Positions 1-12,030 of a stretch of DNA of 64,000 bases are shown piece by piece. The position numbers and the translations under genes are program-made. This stretch comes from Sepiola atlantica (lineage: Eukaryota; Mollusca; Cephalopoda; Sepiida; Sepiolidae): contig OY744544.1 in the NCBI GenBank assembly GCA_963556195.1, positions 50,266,825 through 50,330,824 on the forward strand, in the 5' to 3' direction. Position 1 is the stretch's first letter. Every line of letters begins with the position of its first letter. The notes under the pieces were generated by a model, which saw only the letters and a list, made by a program, of their open reading frames with translations, did no database searches and was not told the DNA's origin.

Positions 1-538
1 TAAAAAACTAACACTATTCAAAATTTGATAAAATGGAGCGACTATTAAATAGTTTTTTTTTAATTCATACTGTGGATTTAGAATAATTTTAATCGATGAA
101 ACAACCAATGTTTTACAAAAACAATCGAATTGATTCAAAGCAAATTTAGGTCAGTCGTTGCATGAATAAAGTGTATTTCTTTAATCGTATGAAGATTAAA
201 CGAACGTTTACAAGTTGTACTAACATTTCTAATCTTTTCCACATTCTGCATTTATTGTGTTTTTATTCTCCCAACAGCTGCACTTGACGCAATCACACCG
301 AGACAAGTCTTTTAATTGCAGTCTAGAATACATTTACTCCTCGTCGCTCGTAATTGTAATGTGTCAGATACATGCTTACACGAATATTTTAACCGCAGAT
401 TCCTAAACGAAAAGATTGATAAACTCAGGATTAAGGAGTGGGCGACATCGTACTAGATGAAACAAAACCATCGTGCGTTGAAAAAAAGCATCTATAATGG
501 ACAGTCATTATATATCATACTATCCAATTATATCTCGA
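1..538. other. AT-rich non-coding stretch
   Basis: No ORF, RNA gene or clear repeat was recognised here. The sequence is AT-rich and unique-looking, with short poly-A and poly-T tracts only. Confidence 0.6.
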
Positions 539-620
539 TTATTCATCTACACCGGCGGTTTCTAGGGTAATCTGGAAATCAAACTCATGTCCATTTTTTT
601 CAGAAGCTTGTATCTCTTTC

Positions 621-624
<4 letters not shown>

Positions 625-694
<70 letters not shown>
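625..694. repeat. (TA)n microsatellite
   Basis: About 35 uninterrupted TA units. The Tyr-Ile repeat ORFs across it are artefacts. Confidence 0.98.
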
Positions 695-696
<2 letters not shown>

Positions 697-816
697 CACC
701 GATTAACACCCGAAAACCGAAGAATCGCTCGCCGCGTCGAGAAATTGACAAGAAAGATCGTGAAGAGAGAGAACACCGTGGTCTTCAATGACGCTTGCAT
801 AAAATGTCTTGTTGCC

Positions 817-820
<4 letters not shown>

Positions 821-877
<57 letters not shown>
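821..877. repeat. (TA)n microsatellite
   Basis: A perfect TA array that directly abuts the SINE fragment on its right side. Confidence 0.98.
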
Positions 878-881
<4 letters not shown>

Positions 882-946
882 CAAGGACCGAACCTTCCAT
901 ATTGATGTCATTAGTCTGGCGCTTTAAGTTCGGTCCATGACGCCAT
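878..946 (-). repeat. tRNA-derived SINE head (minus strand)
   Basis: Read on the minus strand, TGGCGTCATGG (an A-box-like motif) is followed about 45 bases later by GGTTCGGTCCT, close to the pol III B-box consensus GGTTCRANNCC. That is tRNA-like spacing. The copy runs straight into the (TA)n array, so its body is missing or replaced. It is a SINE head relic, not a functional tRNA gene, since no acceptor stem is evident. Confidence 0.6.
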
Positions 947-1109
947 GAATTTTTAAGTAAATATTTTTGTTGGTGATTGTAGAGTTTGTTGCTGTACGCT
1001 TACTACTATTTTGATTGTTTCACTTCATAAGTGATAAAGATGCAGAATATTGCATTATAAGTCGTCCTGAATCTTATAGTAGGCATCTTTCGTTAATGTA
1101 TATGTTTTT

Positions 1110-1207
1110 ATGAATTTTATACGGACATAAAAGTAATCCATGGACACATGTTTCTAGCTCACAGCCGTCATCAGCATGGCTATCTTGTACAAGGATCGAA
1201 CCTTGCG

Positions 1208-1208
<1 letters not shown>
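1110..1208 (-). repeat. tRNA-derived SINE fragment (minus strand)
   Basis: On the minus strand a B box, GGTTCGATCCT, lies just inside the end of the neighbouring (TA)n array. It is followed by a non-tRNA body containing GATGACGGCTGTGAGC. The A box is missing, as expected if the TA array replaced the 5' part. It is probably related to the fragment at 878-946. Confidence 0.6.
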
Positions 1209-1295
<87 letters not shown>

Positions 1296-1309
1296 AGAGA
1301 GAGAGAGAT
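1208..1309. repeat. (TA)n then (GA)n compound microsatellite
   Basis: About 42 TA units pass into a short GAGA tract. Confidence 0.97.
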
Positions 1310-1522
1310 ATGAGATAAAATGGAAGATAGAAGATCTTAAAATTAAACAGTTCATCTCAAAATATATTTTATCCTTCATTTGTTATGTTTATAATGACTG
1401 CAACGTCTTGTCAGACGAGTTCCACTCTTTCCTTCAAAATAATGTAATTGTGTGAAGGAGTATCTGTACGGAGATTGTAAATAAAAAGATTCAGCTTAGT
1501 ACAACAGCTTGATCTCTAGCGC

Positions 1523-1569
1523 TCTCTCTCCCTCCCTCTCTCTCTCTATCTCTCTCTCTCTCTCTCTCG
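1523..1569. repeat. (CT)n microsatellite
   Basis: An imperfect CTCT tract with CCCT and CTAT interruptions. Confidence 0.9.
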
Positions 1570-2339
1570 ATTTAAAATGTTGAGATCCAACAAAAAGCTA
1601 AAGCAAGGTAGCCAGTAACAAGTGTAAACTGTAGACCAACATAATGTGAGGAATTGTCTTCCATTTTGCTTTAATTAAAAGGAAAAACATATTTCAACAC
1701 CCAATCGAAAAATCTAACGACATGAATAACAGTTAATACTTCAGACATATAAAACCTAATACATTTTTATTTATACATATCAAGACAAGTTTTAACTGAA
1801 GCTTTTGTAAACTCGGTATGATCAGGCGGGAAGATAAATGTCTCTTCTTTACATTTTTATATTTAAGATATCTAAGGGAAATTTACAGGAAAATGTAAAA
1901 AGGAGACATGAGATCTTCAGTTTAAGCGAAATGTTTGTATGAATAACACCTTATTATATAAATAGCTTTACTTATTATTGAGCAATATAATATAAACACA
2001 TCAATGATTCTCCGGATTTTAGCTTGTTGATACAAACGTGACCTGGATTACTATCTATCTATCTATCGCTATATGTGTGCGTGTGTTTTTCTCTGTGTGT
2101 AACCGTAATAATAGGTATACTATGTTAATGACAATACCAGTTCATGTAATTGTAGAATCAAAAGCAATTTCCATTGATGAATACATATTGAACAATTAAT
2201 TTAATTTAAAACGCAACCAGAAATTACAGCAACAATTTAGTCATCGACGCTAAAAAAATGCAACGAACGGACGTAGCGGCAGGTTGAACCCGCGGCAGGT
2301 GGAACCGGCTGTTCACAAAGGGAATACAACATTCATAAA
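1570..2339. other. Non-coding stretch with a 2-copy short GC-rich repeat
   Basis: No gene is seen. The only notable part is 2274-2310, where GCGGCAGGTTGAACC is followed at once by a near copy, GCGGCAGGTGGAACC, in otherwise AT-rich sequence. Confidence 0.5.
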
Positions 2340-4075
2340 TTATAAATTTTAAAGATTTAAAACTTAAATACTAATATTAATAAATTAAAAAATATTAACA
2401 AGTAAATACTAATATTACAAATTTAAACAAAATGGAAACTTACATACTAATATAAAGAAATTTAAAAAAGCAAACTTCAATACTTATATTACAATTTAAA
2501 TGAATTAGGAAATTAACTCTTAGTATTAAGAAATTAAAAAATGAAAACTTAAATACTAATAATCAGAAATCAAAAAATAAAAACTTAAATACAAATATTA
2601 GAAATTAAAATAATGAAAACTTAAATACTAATATTAGAAATTACAATAATAAAAAAATAAATACTAATGTCAGAAATCAAAAAATTAAAACTTAGATATT
2701 AATATAAGAAATAAAAATATCAAGAACATTAATACGAATATTGAAAAATAAAGAAAATTAAACTAAAATACTTAGATTAAGAAATTTAAAAATCAAAACT
2801 TTAATAATAATATTAAGAAATTTAAAGAATATAACTTGAATAGTATAATTAAGTAATACAGCAACTTAAAACTTAAATACTAATATCTAGAAATTAGAAA
2901 AATCAAGACTTAAATATTTATATTAAGAAATTAAAAAATTAAAACTTGAATACTATTATTACAAATGAAAAAATAGAAATCAAATACTAACATTAACAAA
3001 TTAAGAAAATAAGAATATAAATACTAATATAAAAAATTAAAAAAATAAAACTTTAATACTATCAGTTAAAATTAAAAAATGACAATTTACATACTAATAT
3101 TAAGAAATAAAAAAAATAAAACTTTAATACTATAAGTTAAAATAAAAATGACAATTTACATACTAATATTAAGAAATCAAAAAAATTAAAACTGAAATAC
3201 TATCATTGCAAATTTTAAAAAGTAGAAACCTTAAAAACTAATAGTAGAAATTTTAAAAAATAAAACTCAAATACTAATATTAAGAAATTGAAAATATGGA
3301 CACTTAAATACTAATATGAAAGAAATTAAAACAATTGAACTAAAATACTATCATTACAAATTTAAAAGATAGAAACGTAAATGCTAATATTAGAAATTAA
3401 AAAGAATGGAAATTTTAATACTAATATTAAGACATTTAAAATGGAAACTTAAATACAAATATGAGAAATTTAAAATAATGGAAACTTAAATAATAATATT
3501 AAGAAATAAAAGAAATTGAAACTTAATTACTTATACAGGGTGGGCAAAAATAAGGGTCTTATTTTTAAAAATTCATAACTTTTTTATTTATTGATTTTTT
3601 TTTTTTTTTAGAATAAATAAAGGACCCCTTCCGAAGCAAGCATGAGCCGTATTAGCCCTAAGGAACGTACCCTCATATAGAAAACATTATTTTTGCTTAA
3701 AAAACTCAAAACAGTGTAAAAAACAATACTTTAGTTTTTGTAAGTTTTAAGAAGTGTTTTTCGGCTAAAATTTGTTTTGTTTATTTCAAAAAATCTCGGA
3801 AGGGTCAGTCTACACACACATAAAGTTTGGTGAGTTTAACTTTTATTTTGTGGAAGTTATTCAAATTCAAGTTATTCAAATTTAAAGATAGGACCCTTAT
3901 TTTGGCCCACCCTGTATTAGCAAATTTAAAAACATTTAGAATCTTAAATAATTATATTAGAAATTTAAAAAAAAATTGAAGCTTAAATACCAATATTAGA
4001 AGTTACAAAAATGCAACACTTATATGCTAATATAAGAAATTAAAAATAATTGAAAGTAGTGAAAACTTTAAATTA
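2340..4075. repeat. AT-rich minisatellite, unit about 36-40 bp, interrupted by a MITE
   Basis: A degenerate unit close to AAATACTAATATTAAGAAAT followed by TTAAAAAATGGAAACTT recurs dozens of times. Recognisable landmarks are ACTTAAATACTAATATTA and AGAAATTAAAAAAT. Units vary by substitution and small indels. The array stops at about 3530 and resumes at about 3917, because a 379-bp transposable element has been inserted. There is no coding potential. Confidence 0.9.
3536..3914. mobile_element. Mariner-type MITE with TA target duplication
   Basis: The ends are inverted repeats of about 28 bp: the left end begins CAGGGTGGGCAAAAATAAGG and the right end is its near reverse complement, finishing CCCACCCTG. 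A TA dinucleotide flanks each side (3534-3535 and 3915-3916). CAGGGTG termini and TA target sites are typical of Tc1/mariner. At 379 bp with no transposase ORF it is non-autonomous. It sits inside the minisatellite array, so it is younger than the array. Confidence 0.88.
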
Positions 4076-5057
4076 TTGTAAGAGGAAAACTTATAACCGA
4101 AACCTTTATAATTTGAAAAACAGAAAGTAAATCATTAAACAAGAAACAATAATCTGTAGTCAAATGCACATTTATAAATAGATATTTGTTTGGTTATTTA
4201 ACTCCTGGTAAAACAAATGAAAAAAATTATTAAAAGAAACAATTAATACCACAAAATTAGACAAAAATAAATAAATAATTTGTATTCGCTGTTAATTACC
4301 AACTACTTGTAGACACAAATAAGATAAAAACTGTTTCGTAATATTTCACGTTTTAACCAAAGAACAAATAATATAATTTATAATTTACATATAGATAAAC
4401 ACATATTTTTCACTCGTGAAAAGCTGACGCTTTGCACTGAAGTGATGACAAATACATTGAAAAATACTGTTAAAATTGGATGTTCATTGTAGAATTTGTA
4501 TACAAATCTATTAGGCCATTTTAATCCTGAGGATTGCGTTTTGTACGAAAATGTTTATATAGGTTTAACTAAGTTACCTTGAATGCATATCTTTCATAAC
4601 TAATTTTCTTTAAGTAGAAAGACATATTACGAACGTACCACACCTCGGTGGGTAAGTTCAGAAACAACTAGTATCATTTCTATTGTTGAATAGAAACAAG
4701 TAAAAATGTCAATTCTTTTTTAACTGAATACAAAAATACTGGTATTTAGAGATGTTTAACATTATTATCTCCTGAACACAATAAATAAATAAAAGTTATT
4801 AAACTATTGTTAATTTTTATAATACTTTCGTCCGTTATAAAATAGTGTATTACCTCTGTTTTATTTTCATTAAACGATAGATTTATACATCCTTCATACA
4901 CCCGTGTCGTCGTTGTGAAACCAAGTTCTTGATCGTTTGTAAATAAAACACTCTGACGCCGATGTTAATTTATAAGAATGTTTATTAATTTATAAGTTGG
5001 CCTATTCATAAACCCAGAATGGGGGTGATGCAAAGACTTTAACATTCGGACTTCCGC

Positions 5058-5061
<4 letters not shown>
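4076..5061. other. AT-rich non-coding stretch
   Basis: No ORF, RNA gene or repeat was recognised apart from the last decayed minisatellite units at the left edge. Confidence 0.5.

Positions 5062-5107
<46 letters not shown>
5062..5107. repeat. (GA)n microsatellite
   Basis: About 22 GA units ending in a short poly-G run. Minus-strand Ser-Leu ORFs across it are artefacts. Confidence 0.97.
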
Positions 5108-5112
<5 letters not shown>

Positions 5113-7130
5113 TGGTGTGAGAGAGAACAGATAGATAGATAGATCGCTTGTCTCCTTACACATAGCTATCTTGTACGCGACTCCCTCCTTCACCGAGGCT
5201 CCTCGGGGAACGGTAACGTTACTTCCGCTTGCTTAAATTGAAAATCAAAAAGAGACAAACACGCCTTAAAATCACGTGGTTTAATTGACTTCCGCTTTGA
5301 ATTCACCTTTGGCAGTAAAGGTGCCACTCAACCCCTTCCATCCAAACCCCCTTTAAGCTATGTAACAGATCAATACATTCGTAATTAAATCTTAGTTAAT
5401 TTTATTACAATTTGAATTATTCCCACCTATGACTAAACGAGTCTTTAATACAAGTGTCTAATTGAATTGCTAATAACAAGGCTGGCAACCTTGTATAAAA
5501 AGCTATTAGTTTCGACGCCAAAATACTGTTCAATTCTGTGCAAAATCTGGCTCTAAAAAAACAAGATTATATAAATCTGTTTGCGGATTATAACCAAATT
5601 CTTTCTTTGACTATTTTATTTCGATATGTTTTTCCACCACAAAACTTGATGGTTCAAAACACAACTAATAGGTCCTGCACTGTCTAGCAAGCTCCAGCCC
5701 CAGTCCCATCACGGTAATGTGGCATCCCTGTGCTTGTGTTACAAAGTACTTCTCTCAACGTAAATATAAATACAACCAGACTAGCTGCATAATTCCACTC
5801 TTAGAGATCCACAGATTCCGAAAAAAACTTTCACTGCTTCTTTCCTCGGGTCGCTTACATTTCGAAGTTCATTTCTGCTCTCTTTTCCATGAATGTAATG
5901 CGACCAAATATCTTAAGATGCCCCCGATAAATTCGACCTCCAATCACGGTATGCCCTTACGTGTTTAGGGCGAACAAAATAAATTTACCCCCCCCCCCCT
6001 TAAGCACAAATAATATAATTTTCAAATTAATGATAACCTTTACTTGAATAGTTATGGTGAATCTTTTTTGGGCCCTCATGAGAATATATCCATAGGACAA
6101 CTCACTTCTTAAAAATCGCCATTACTCGTCTCTGAAATAGATTTGCTGTAGTATAATCGTGCGTGAGCGGATCCTAATTCGTTTTCACTTTTTTTCTCAA
6201 ATTCTGAGTGATTTTCTTCATTCTAAACAAATACACAAATAACCCAACTCGATGTTTCCATTTTATACACGCACACAATATAGTTTTCGGGGACGGGTAC
6301 ATAAATAAACAATCTGACGAGAATCCATTGAATTAATATTGTTAACTTGCACAAGAGAAATTACTTTATACATTGCAATTGGATACACAACTAATGAACG
6401 TATAATAAAAAACCAACTTAATATATTTGTCGATGGTGATTTGAAGTTTTAATTCAGAATTTACTCCAATGCTTCGTTATAATAAACTGATTCACGTTTA
6501 TTATTCAAGTTTATTCATTTATTTCGTTCAATCATTTCGTTTGTTTCGGCCAATCAAATTCACTCATCCTTTAATAAATGCCTATTTATCCTATTCACGT
6601 TCGTCTATTTAGATTCGTTTAATTACTTTTCAGAAAGTCAGTAAATGTAAAATAACTTTATGAGTTTCATTCGTCTGTTTCTAAGATTCGTCTTTAAATC
6701 CAGATATTTAAACGCAAATCAGCTTCCGCATCAAAAGACATGACCGAACAAATTATGCGGAGAATAAAATAATTTCTCTTTCACTAAAGAATAATCTTTA
6801 TTTCCATGATTAGACAAGAAACGTATCTACATCAAAGCATACATACTTGAGTATGTGTATGTATGTATGCATTTGAATGTGGATATATAAGTGATTATAT
6901 GTGTATTTATAAGTATGCACAGATGTATATATACTAATATAAATATATATATATTTACTGTTCCGATATATATTTATATTATATATTTATTTAATGTTCC
7001 GTTATTTAATCGGTTTTACGTAAAATATTAATAAATTGATTTGAGATTGTTTTCTCTTCTTGTTTGTTTTTGTTCACCTTCTCCACCTTCCGGTACCTAT
7101 ATCACATTGCTCCAGCCTCGGATTACAAAC
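5108..7130. other. Non-coding stretch
   Basis: The 83-codon ORF at 5717-5968 has no recognisable motif and ends near a poly-C tract (about 5990-5999); I do not call it a gene. Short GTAT/TATG-rich sequence lies around 6840-6960. Confidence 0.5.
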
Positions 7131-7131
7131 C

Positions 7132-7207
<76 letters not shown>

Positions 7208-7219
7208 TATATTTATATG

Positions 7220-7318
<99 letters not shown>

Positions 7319-7333
7319 GGGGAGAGAGAGAGA
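7131..7333. repeat. Long compound (TA)n/(GA)n microsatellite
   Basis: About 160 bases of TA repeats, broken once by ACATATATATATTTATATGT near 7200-7220, then about 40 bases of GA repeats. Several low-complexity Tyr-Ile ORFs on both strands come from it. Confidence 0.98.
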
Positions 7334-7339
7334 CAGCAG

Positions 7340-9695
7340 TTTGACGTTTTTTGCGTGGGAGAATAGCACAAAATAAGAGTTCAAAAAGTTGTAGGTAAAA
7401 TACCAATTCAAATTCATTGAAGCAAACAAAAAGTAAAAGTACCCTGCTACAGAATTACAATGGTGTCTGTTGTCTAACTTGAAATGTATTTTACTTTTAT
7501 TTTAGCTTTTTAACAGTGAACTGCCAATCGTATCTATGGTATCTGTGGAATCCGAAATTGACAAAGTATCACACTCAAATGTAGAGAAACGTAAGCTGTT
7601 ACTGCTCAAATATCATACATGTTGACGATCAATTTTTATTCATCCATTCAATTATCTTCAAAATGTGTAAGCGGGAATGGTTCAGATATTATGTTTAAAA
7701 GTTGAAGTTATTATTAAAAGTCCTGTGCATACAAAACATGAAGTAAAATGAAACCTGAAAGATTTTATTTTAAAATTTACTGTTAAATTTGTAAAGGGTG
7801 TTTGACTTTGCTACGTTGGGTTACTGAAAAAAGTATCGACTTTTGATAAACGTTTATAAACATGATTAAACGTTAAATTTACATAGAAAACTAAACATTA
7901 AAATTAAATTTTCAAAATTCATTTAATAATTTTGTCCACTAAAAATTTGTTAAATAAGAAAAAACATCTGTAAAATGATGTTTTGGAATGGGTGAAATCA
8001 TGCTGTACGTCCCCTTTCCAAAATTCTTATTAGAAAGGAGCTAACAACATAAAGAAACATTAAAGAAATCTGAACCGAACTCATTTTTAAATAAATTATG
8101 AATTTAAAATCAATAATTAAAATAATCTGAGGATTCAATCCAAAGATGTCTGTCCAAATAAGAAAATACACAACTTTGTATTTTCTTGATTTCGAAGGAA
8201 TTCTCGTAAAAAATAGTAATAATATTTAGGTTATGTAAAAAATATTATTCTAACTTAATTGAATAGCAAAATGCCTTTCATTGTATTCTATGCCTAAATC
8301 CCATCACAAAAGTTAACACAAAAAAATCAGACCCTCTACACACATACACACAGAATATAGATGAATAATATATATTATTCATAAGATTTGTAGATGCGTC
8401 ATCGCATTTCAAAAAGAAGATATTCTCCTCTGCAACTTGATTAGCTAATCACGTTTACTTTGAAATAATTTTCTCATCATAAAAACGCGCGCATGTAATT
8501 GACAATAAAAACATATTGCCACAACGATATTTCTTATACACGTTTTCTGAAAGAACAGAAGTGAAAGGCCAAATGAATCATTTATAATATTAAACAATTG
8601 CTTTCGTTCTTTAATATCTATATAACTCTTAGCCACGCCCCATATTTTACCATTCTACTCTGTTTATAAAACAATTTATTAATTCTTATTACAAGTGTTT
8701 ACCGAAAGTTTACATATCCTTCAGAAGGCAAGCCAAAATAAAACTTCTAGGAAATAAAAAGACAAAACAAATCGCAATAAAACGAAATGTAAAAGATTTA
8801 TTTAAATCTGACCCGTGAACATATAACCATTTGGTTATTTAAGTTATCATGTTTTTCACATCCAAGAGAAGGGATTATGTTTGCCACAGCAATTATAAAT
8901 ATTGCACGCTTAATTTTATTAAGGTCTGGGGTGACTCGAGGATAAAGGTAAAAGAGATCGTCAGTTGGACTATGATCGTCACCACGAGTGGGTTGGAAAC
9001 AATGGATGAAATGGACAGAAGATTACTTAAGAGGAATTGAATATACAAGAGGACGGCTCGACAAGTATTTGTATATATTATACTTGAAGATGACCATGTT
9101 ATAGTTGGTGTGTAGGCGTCGCACTGTTATTTCGTTCCACATATCGGATATTTGGCCCTCGAAACTATCCTCTCGCAATAGGATGGTTAGTTGAATGTAC
9201 AGTTCTATACATTACAAACAAGAGTGAAAGAAACAAATATAAAGAATAGAGAAATAAGTTTCAGGGCGGGATTGAAAAATGTAGGATTAAATAAAGAGGT
9301 TATTTAATTGAATCCTAAAAAATAATATATAGCATTTCTAAATATGGCGGCTTTTTAAAAAAATATTTCTCCACTATCTAGAAGATTATTGTCCATATAA
9401 AAAAACTACGTTCGTTAACGAACTGAAGATTTTTGCCCATGAAGTAATATATTTAGAAACACGTTTTCAGATCATATTAAGAACAGCAATAGCGTTGAAT
9501 ATCTTAAAATATATGAATTCAGAAATAATGTTCAAAAGGGTATTTGGAGTTCATTTCTGGGAGTTATCAGATTAAATATTCAACAGGAAATGATCTGTAC
9601 ATTGATATTGGAACCATAACGTAACTTTTCTGTGCAATGTTTCTGAATTCTGGGTTTAATTTATAAGATCTTTCAAATGGTAAATATATAACAAA
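7340..9695. other. AT-rich non-coding stretch
   Basis: Short ORFs at 8445-8636 (minus) and 8849-9040 (plus) lack recognisable domains and look like chance. No repeat family could be linked to this stretch. Confidence 0.5.
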
Positions 9696-9699
9696 TAAT

Positions 9700-9935
9700 A
9701 TTTCAGAATTTCTTGATGAGGATTGATAATTTGGATTATTTGTATTATTCAGCCTACTATTCTCATCTTAGGTTTTATTTGCACAACGTTTCGGCCGAAG
9801 TTACCTTCTATCGTTTTCAGTTGCATCAGTTTGAATTTAGAAATCTTTGTCAAACTCTGGGACCATAACCGAATTTCAGAACTGACCACGTTGTTTACTC
9901 CACGGGGATAGATTGTGTTCGTTCCGTCAGTAATG
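9700..9935 (+). repeat. Dispersed repeat, GTTTCGGC family, copy 1
   Basis: It contains ATTTGGATTATTTGTATTAT, then ACAACGTTTCGGCCGAAGT, then a tail with GGGACCATAACCGAATTTCA. The same order of blocks occurs at 60605-60840, where ACAACGTTTCGGCAGATGT and GGGAACCTGCACTGAATTTC are found. The core also occurs inverted elsewhere in the window. Its class is unknown; I see no TIRs and no pol III boxes. Confidence 0.75.
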
Positions 9936-10117
9936 GCACTGGTAAAGTGTTAATTATTTTCCTATATAAGTTAATATCGCCAATTAAAATACTGCAAATT
10001 TAGAACAAATTTTAATTAACGCTTCTGACTGTTGCGCCATGAATTATGTAAACACGTGAACAATACTAGTAGGACTATTGGGAGATTTAAAGCCTGAACT
10101 TATCAAAATGTAAAGAC

Positions 10118-10118
<1 letters not shown>

Positions 10119-10153
<35 letters not shown>
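10119..10153. repeat. (TA)n microsatellite
   Basis: A TA array whose last TA is also the left target site of the mariner-like element. Confidence 0.95.
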
Positions 10154-10157
<4 letters not shown>

Positions 10158-10723
10158 GTGATTCATAAGACACTAAGCTATTTAAAATGATTACAATATG
10201 AAGCACACATATACTATGAACTTTTGATAATTGTTATCTTACTCTCTAATTACTGCTATTTGTTATTTTAAATTTGTTCGTTTATATATTTGTTTCTATA
10301 TATATTTATTTTTATTTAATTAAATTTGTGTAAATCATCATATGTGCTTTTATTTCAATTTTTACAATTGAAAAGCGAATTTTTGCCAAATTTGATGAAT
10401 CTCCCACACTTGTTGAAAAGCAATGGAAACGTGATGTGAACAGAAAGCCTCCTTCGCACAACACCATGCGCGCAATTTAAAAAAAAATTCAAGGAAACTG
10501 GAAGCGTTCAAGATGCTCAAAAACCAGGTGCTCCGAAACGTAATGATGCAAAAGTAGAAGAAATGCAAACTTTGTTTGAAACAAAACCCTCAACATCAAT
10601 TCGCCATGCTGCTCAAGTGTTATCGACATCATAGAGCTGCGTTCAACGAACCCTTCACGCTGTTGGGCTTAAGAATGTTCATGTCCAAACATTTCAAAAA
10701 TAAGTGACTTATGAATCACCCTG
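10154..10723 (+). mobile_element. Internally deleted mariner-like element with transposase relic
   Basis: The left end CAGAGTGATTCATAAG and the right end CTTATGAATCACCCTG form inverted termini of about 16 bp with TA on both sides (10152-10153 and 10724-10725). The interior encodes a decayed N-terminal part of a transposase at about 10370-10700. The catalytic DDE/D domain is absent, so the 570-bp element cannot move by itself. Confidence 0.85.
10370..10700 (+). pseudogene. Mariner-type transposase DNA-binding domain remnant
   Basis: Plus-strand translation, across one frameshift and two or more stops, gives EKRIFAKFDESPTLVEKQWK, a block KKFKETGSVQDAQKPGAPKR and then SIRHAAQVLSTS. The pattern ETGSV-x-D-x-(K/R)-x-G-x-P, followed by an SIR-x-A block and a C-V-Q-R-T-L block, matches the paired helix-turn-helix N-terminus found in many invertebrate mariner-like transposases (the DUF4817-type region). 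An in-frame TAA follows TMRAI and a frameshift lies in the adjacent A tract. The reading ends near the right TIR; no catalytic domain follows. It is a dead fragment. Confidence 0.75.
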
Positions 10724-10782
10724 TATATATTTACATATATGTGTGTGTATGTGTCTGTATGTGTCTGTATGTGTGTATGGGT

Positions 10783-10985
10783 GTATGCTTACGCTCGCTA
10801 CGTAGATATAACTTAATTTTTCCGTTATCATGTGGCAACCTCCCATAGCCTGAGGGATTAAGTGAACGCTTACAGATTAAAGATGCCTCTGTGAATCGGG
10901 TTAGCGCACTGTGCTTGTCATTTCCTTGCGCTGATGAGAGCCGAATGCTCGAAACGACATCATACGTAGGTAAAATATTTAAAAA
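10783..10985 (+). repeat. Tandemly duplicated interspersed repeat, copy 1
   Basis: It shares ATATAACTTAATTT(T/C)TCCGTTATCATGTG, GGGATTAAG(T/C)GAA(C/T)GCTTAC, TGTCATTTCCTT and TACGTAGGTAAAATATT, in order, with 11124-11325. The two copies are about 340 bp apart in direct orientation. No coding content or TIR is seen, and the class is unknown. Confidence 0.85.
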
Positions 10986-11123
10986 ATATAATTTAATACT
11001 ATTAGAAGCTCCTTTGCGTGAGATTAAAGTCGAGCACTGTGGGAGATATTCAAAATGAGCATTCACCTTAAGCCTCAGTGGAATACTACGATCTTATCTT
11101 TGAGTTCTATCGGATGTCTTGAT

Positions 11124-11325
11124 GTGTATGCTCCCCGCTTTCAGCGTAAATATAACTTAATTTCTCCGTTATCATGTGAAACCTTCCGTCGCCTAAGGGA
11201 TTAAGCGAATGCTTACGCATTTTAGGTTTCTCTGTGAACCGTGTTCGCGCCCTGCGACCGTCCTATATTGTCATTTCCTTACTCTGATGTGAGCTTGAAA
11301 CGACGTCGTACGTAGGTAAAATATT
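11124..11325 (+). repeat. Tandemly duplicated interspersed repeat, copy 2
   Basis: Direct-orientation homologue of 10783-10985, ending like it in TACGTAGGTAAAATATT. A (TA)n array follows shortly after, at 11341. Divergence between the copies looks like roughly 20 percent by eye. Confidence 0.85.
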
Positions 11326-11338
11326 AACAATATGATAT

Positions 11339-11340
<2 letters not shown>

Positions 11341-11408
<68 letters not shown>
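11341..11408. repeat. (TA)n microsatellite
   Basis: About 34 TA units. Confidence 0.97.
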
Positions 11409-11410
<2 letters not shown>

Positions 11411-11939
11411 GAAAAATGCCCCTCCCAAAACAGGTAAAATTAATTCCTCAAACCTAACAGTTGTGCACTATTTGCATGCCTTCTTGTGAAATTTAAAATC
11501 AAAATGTAATGATACTAAAACTTATGCTTAGAATTCTTATTCAATGCAAATCTGAAATATTTGAATTTTCAAATGACAGATTGTGTCTATATTATTGACC
11601 CTAACCCCTTTTTAAAATACTGCAGAGAAACCTAAATTTGGGAGAACATTTATCCACTTATATTATTCCTTTTGTTAAAATTCGCCCCTATTTAATCCCT
11701 TGCAAAACTAAATTAAACCCAACGTAGCCCATATTTGGACCATTTATATCTAGCAGCTGTGTTACAGACTTTATAATGATTGGTTTATTCGTTTAAGAGT
11801 GAATCCTTTACATACAAATATAAAAACATATAAACATACCTAAATTTATATTGATAGAGATGTCCACATACTTAACTTCATATATATGTATATATAGTCA
11901 ATTAGAACTTCCGTTCAAGATAAATATTTCGAAAAAAAT
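11409..11939. other. Non-coding stretch
   Basis: Nothing recognisable. Confidence 0.5.
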
Positions 11940-12030
11940 GCACCATACGAAGGTCGGAGATTACATCAGCCGAAACCTTGAGAAAATAACAACCAAGATT
12001 AGAATAATAATTCGAATGACCCAAATAATA
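11940..12030 (-). repeat. GTTTCGGC-family fragment, inverted
   Basis: Plus-strand GGAGATTACATCAGCCGAAA is the reverse complement of the family core TTTCGGCTGATGTAATCTCC. The following sequence with AATAATTCGAATGACCCAAA mirrors the Trp/Asp-coding ATTTGGATCATTTGG block of the other copies. It is a short, inverted family member. Confidence 0.7.

Noticed and set aside
539..1379. Tyr-Ile-rich ORFs on both strands
   Set aside because: They are translations of (TA)n arrays; the same happens at 7041-7429, 18863-19189, 35421-35667, 44910-45092, 46241-46917, 55473-56052 and 58687-58893.
5717..5968. 83-codon ORF as a small gene
   Set aside because: No recognised domain, no supporting context, and the sequence ends beside a poly-C tract; chance ORF is the simplest explanation.
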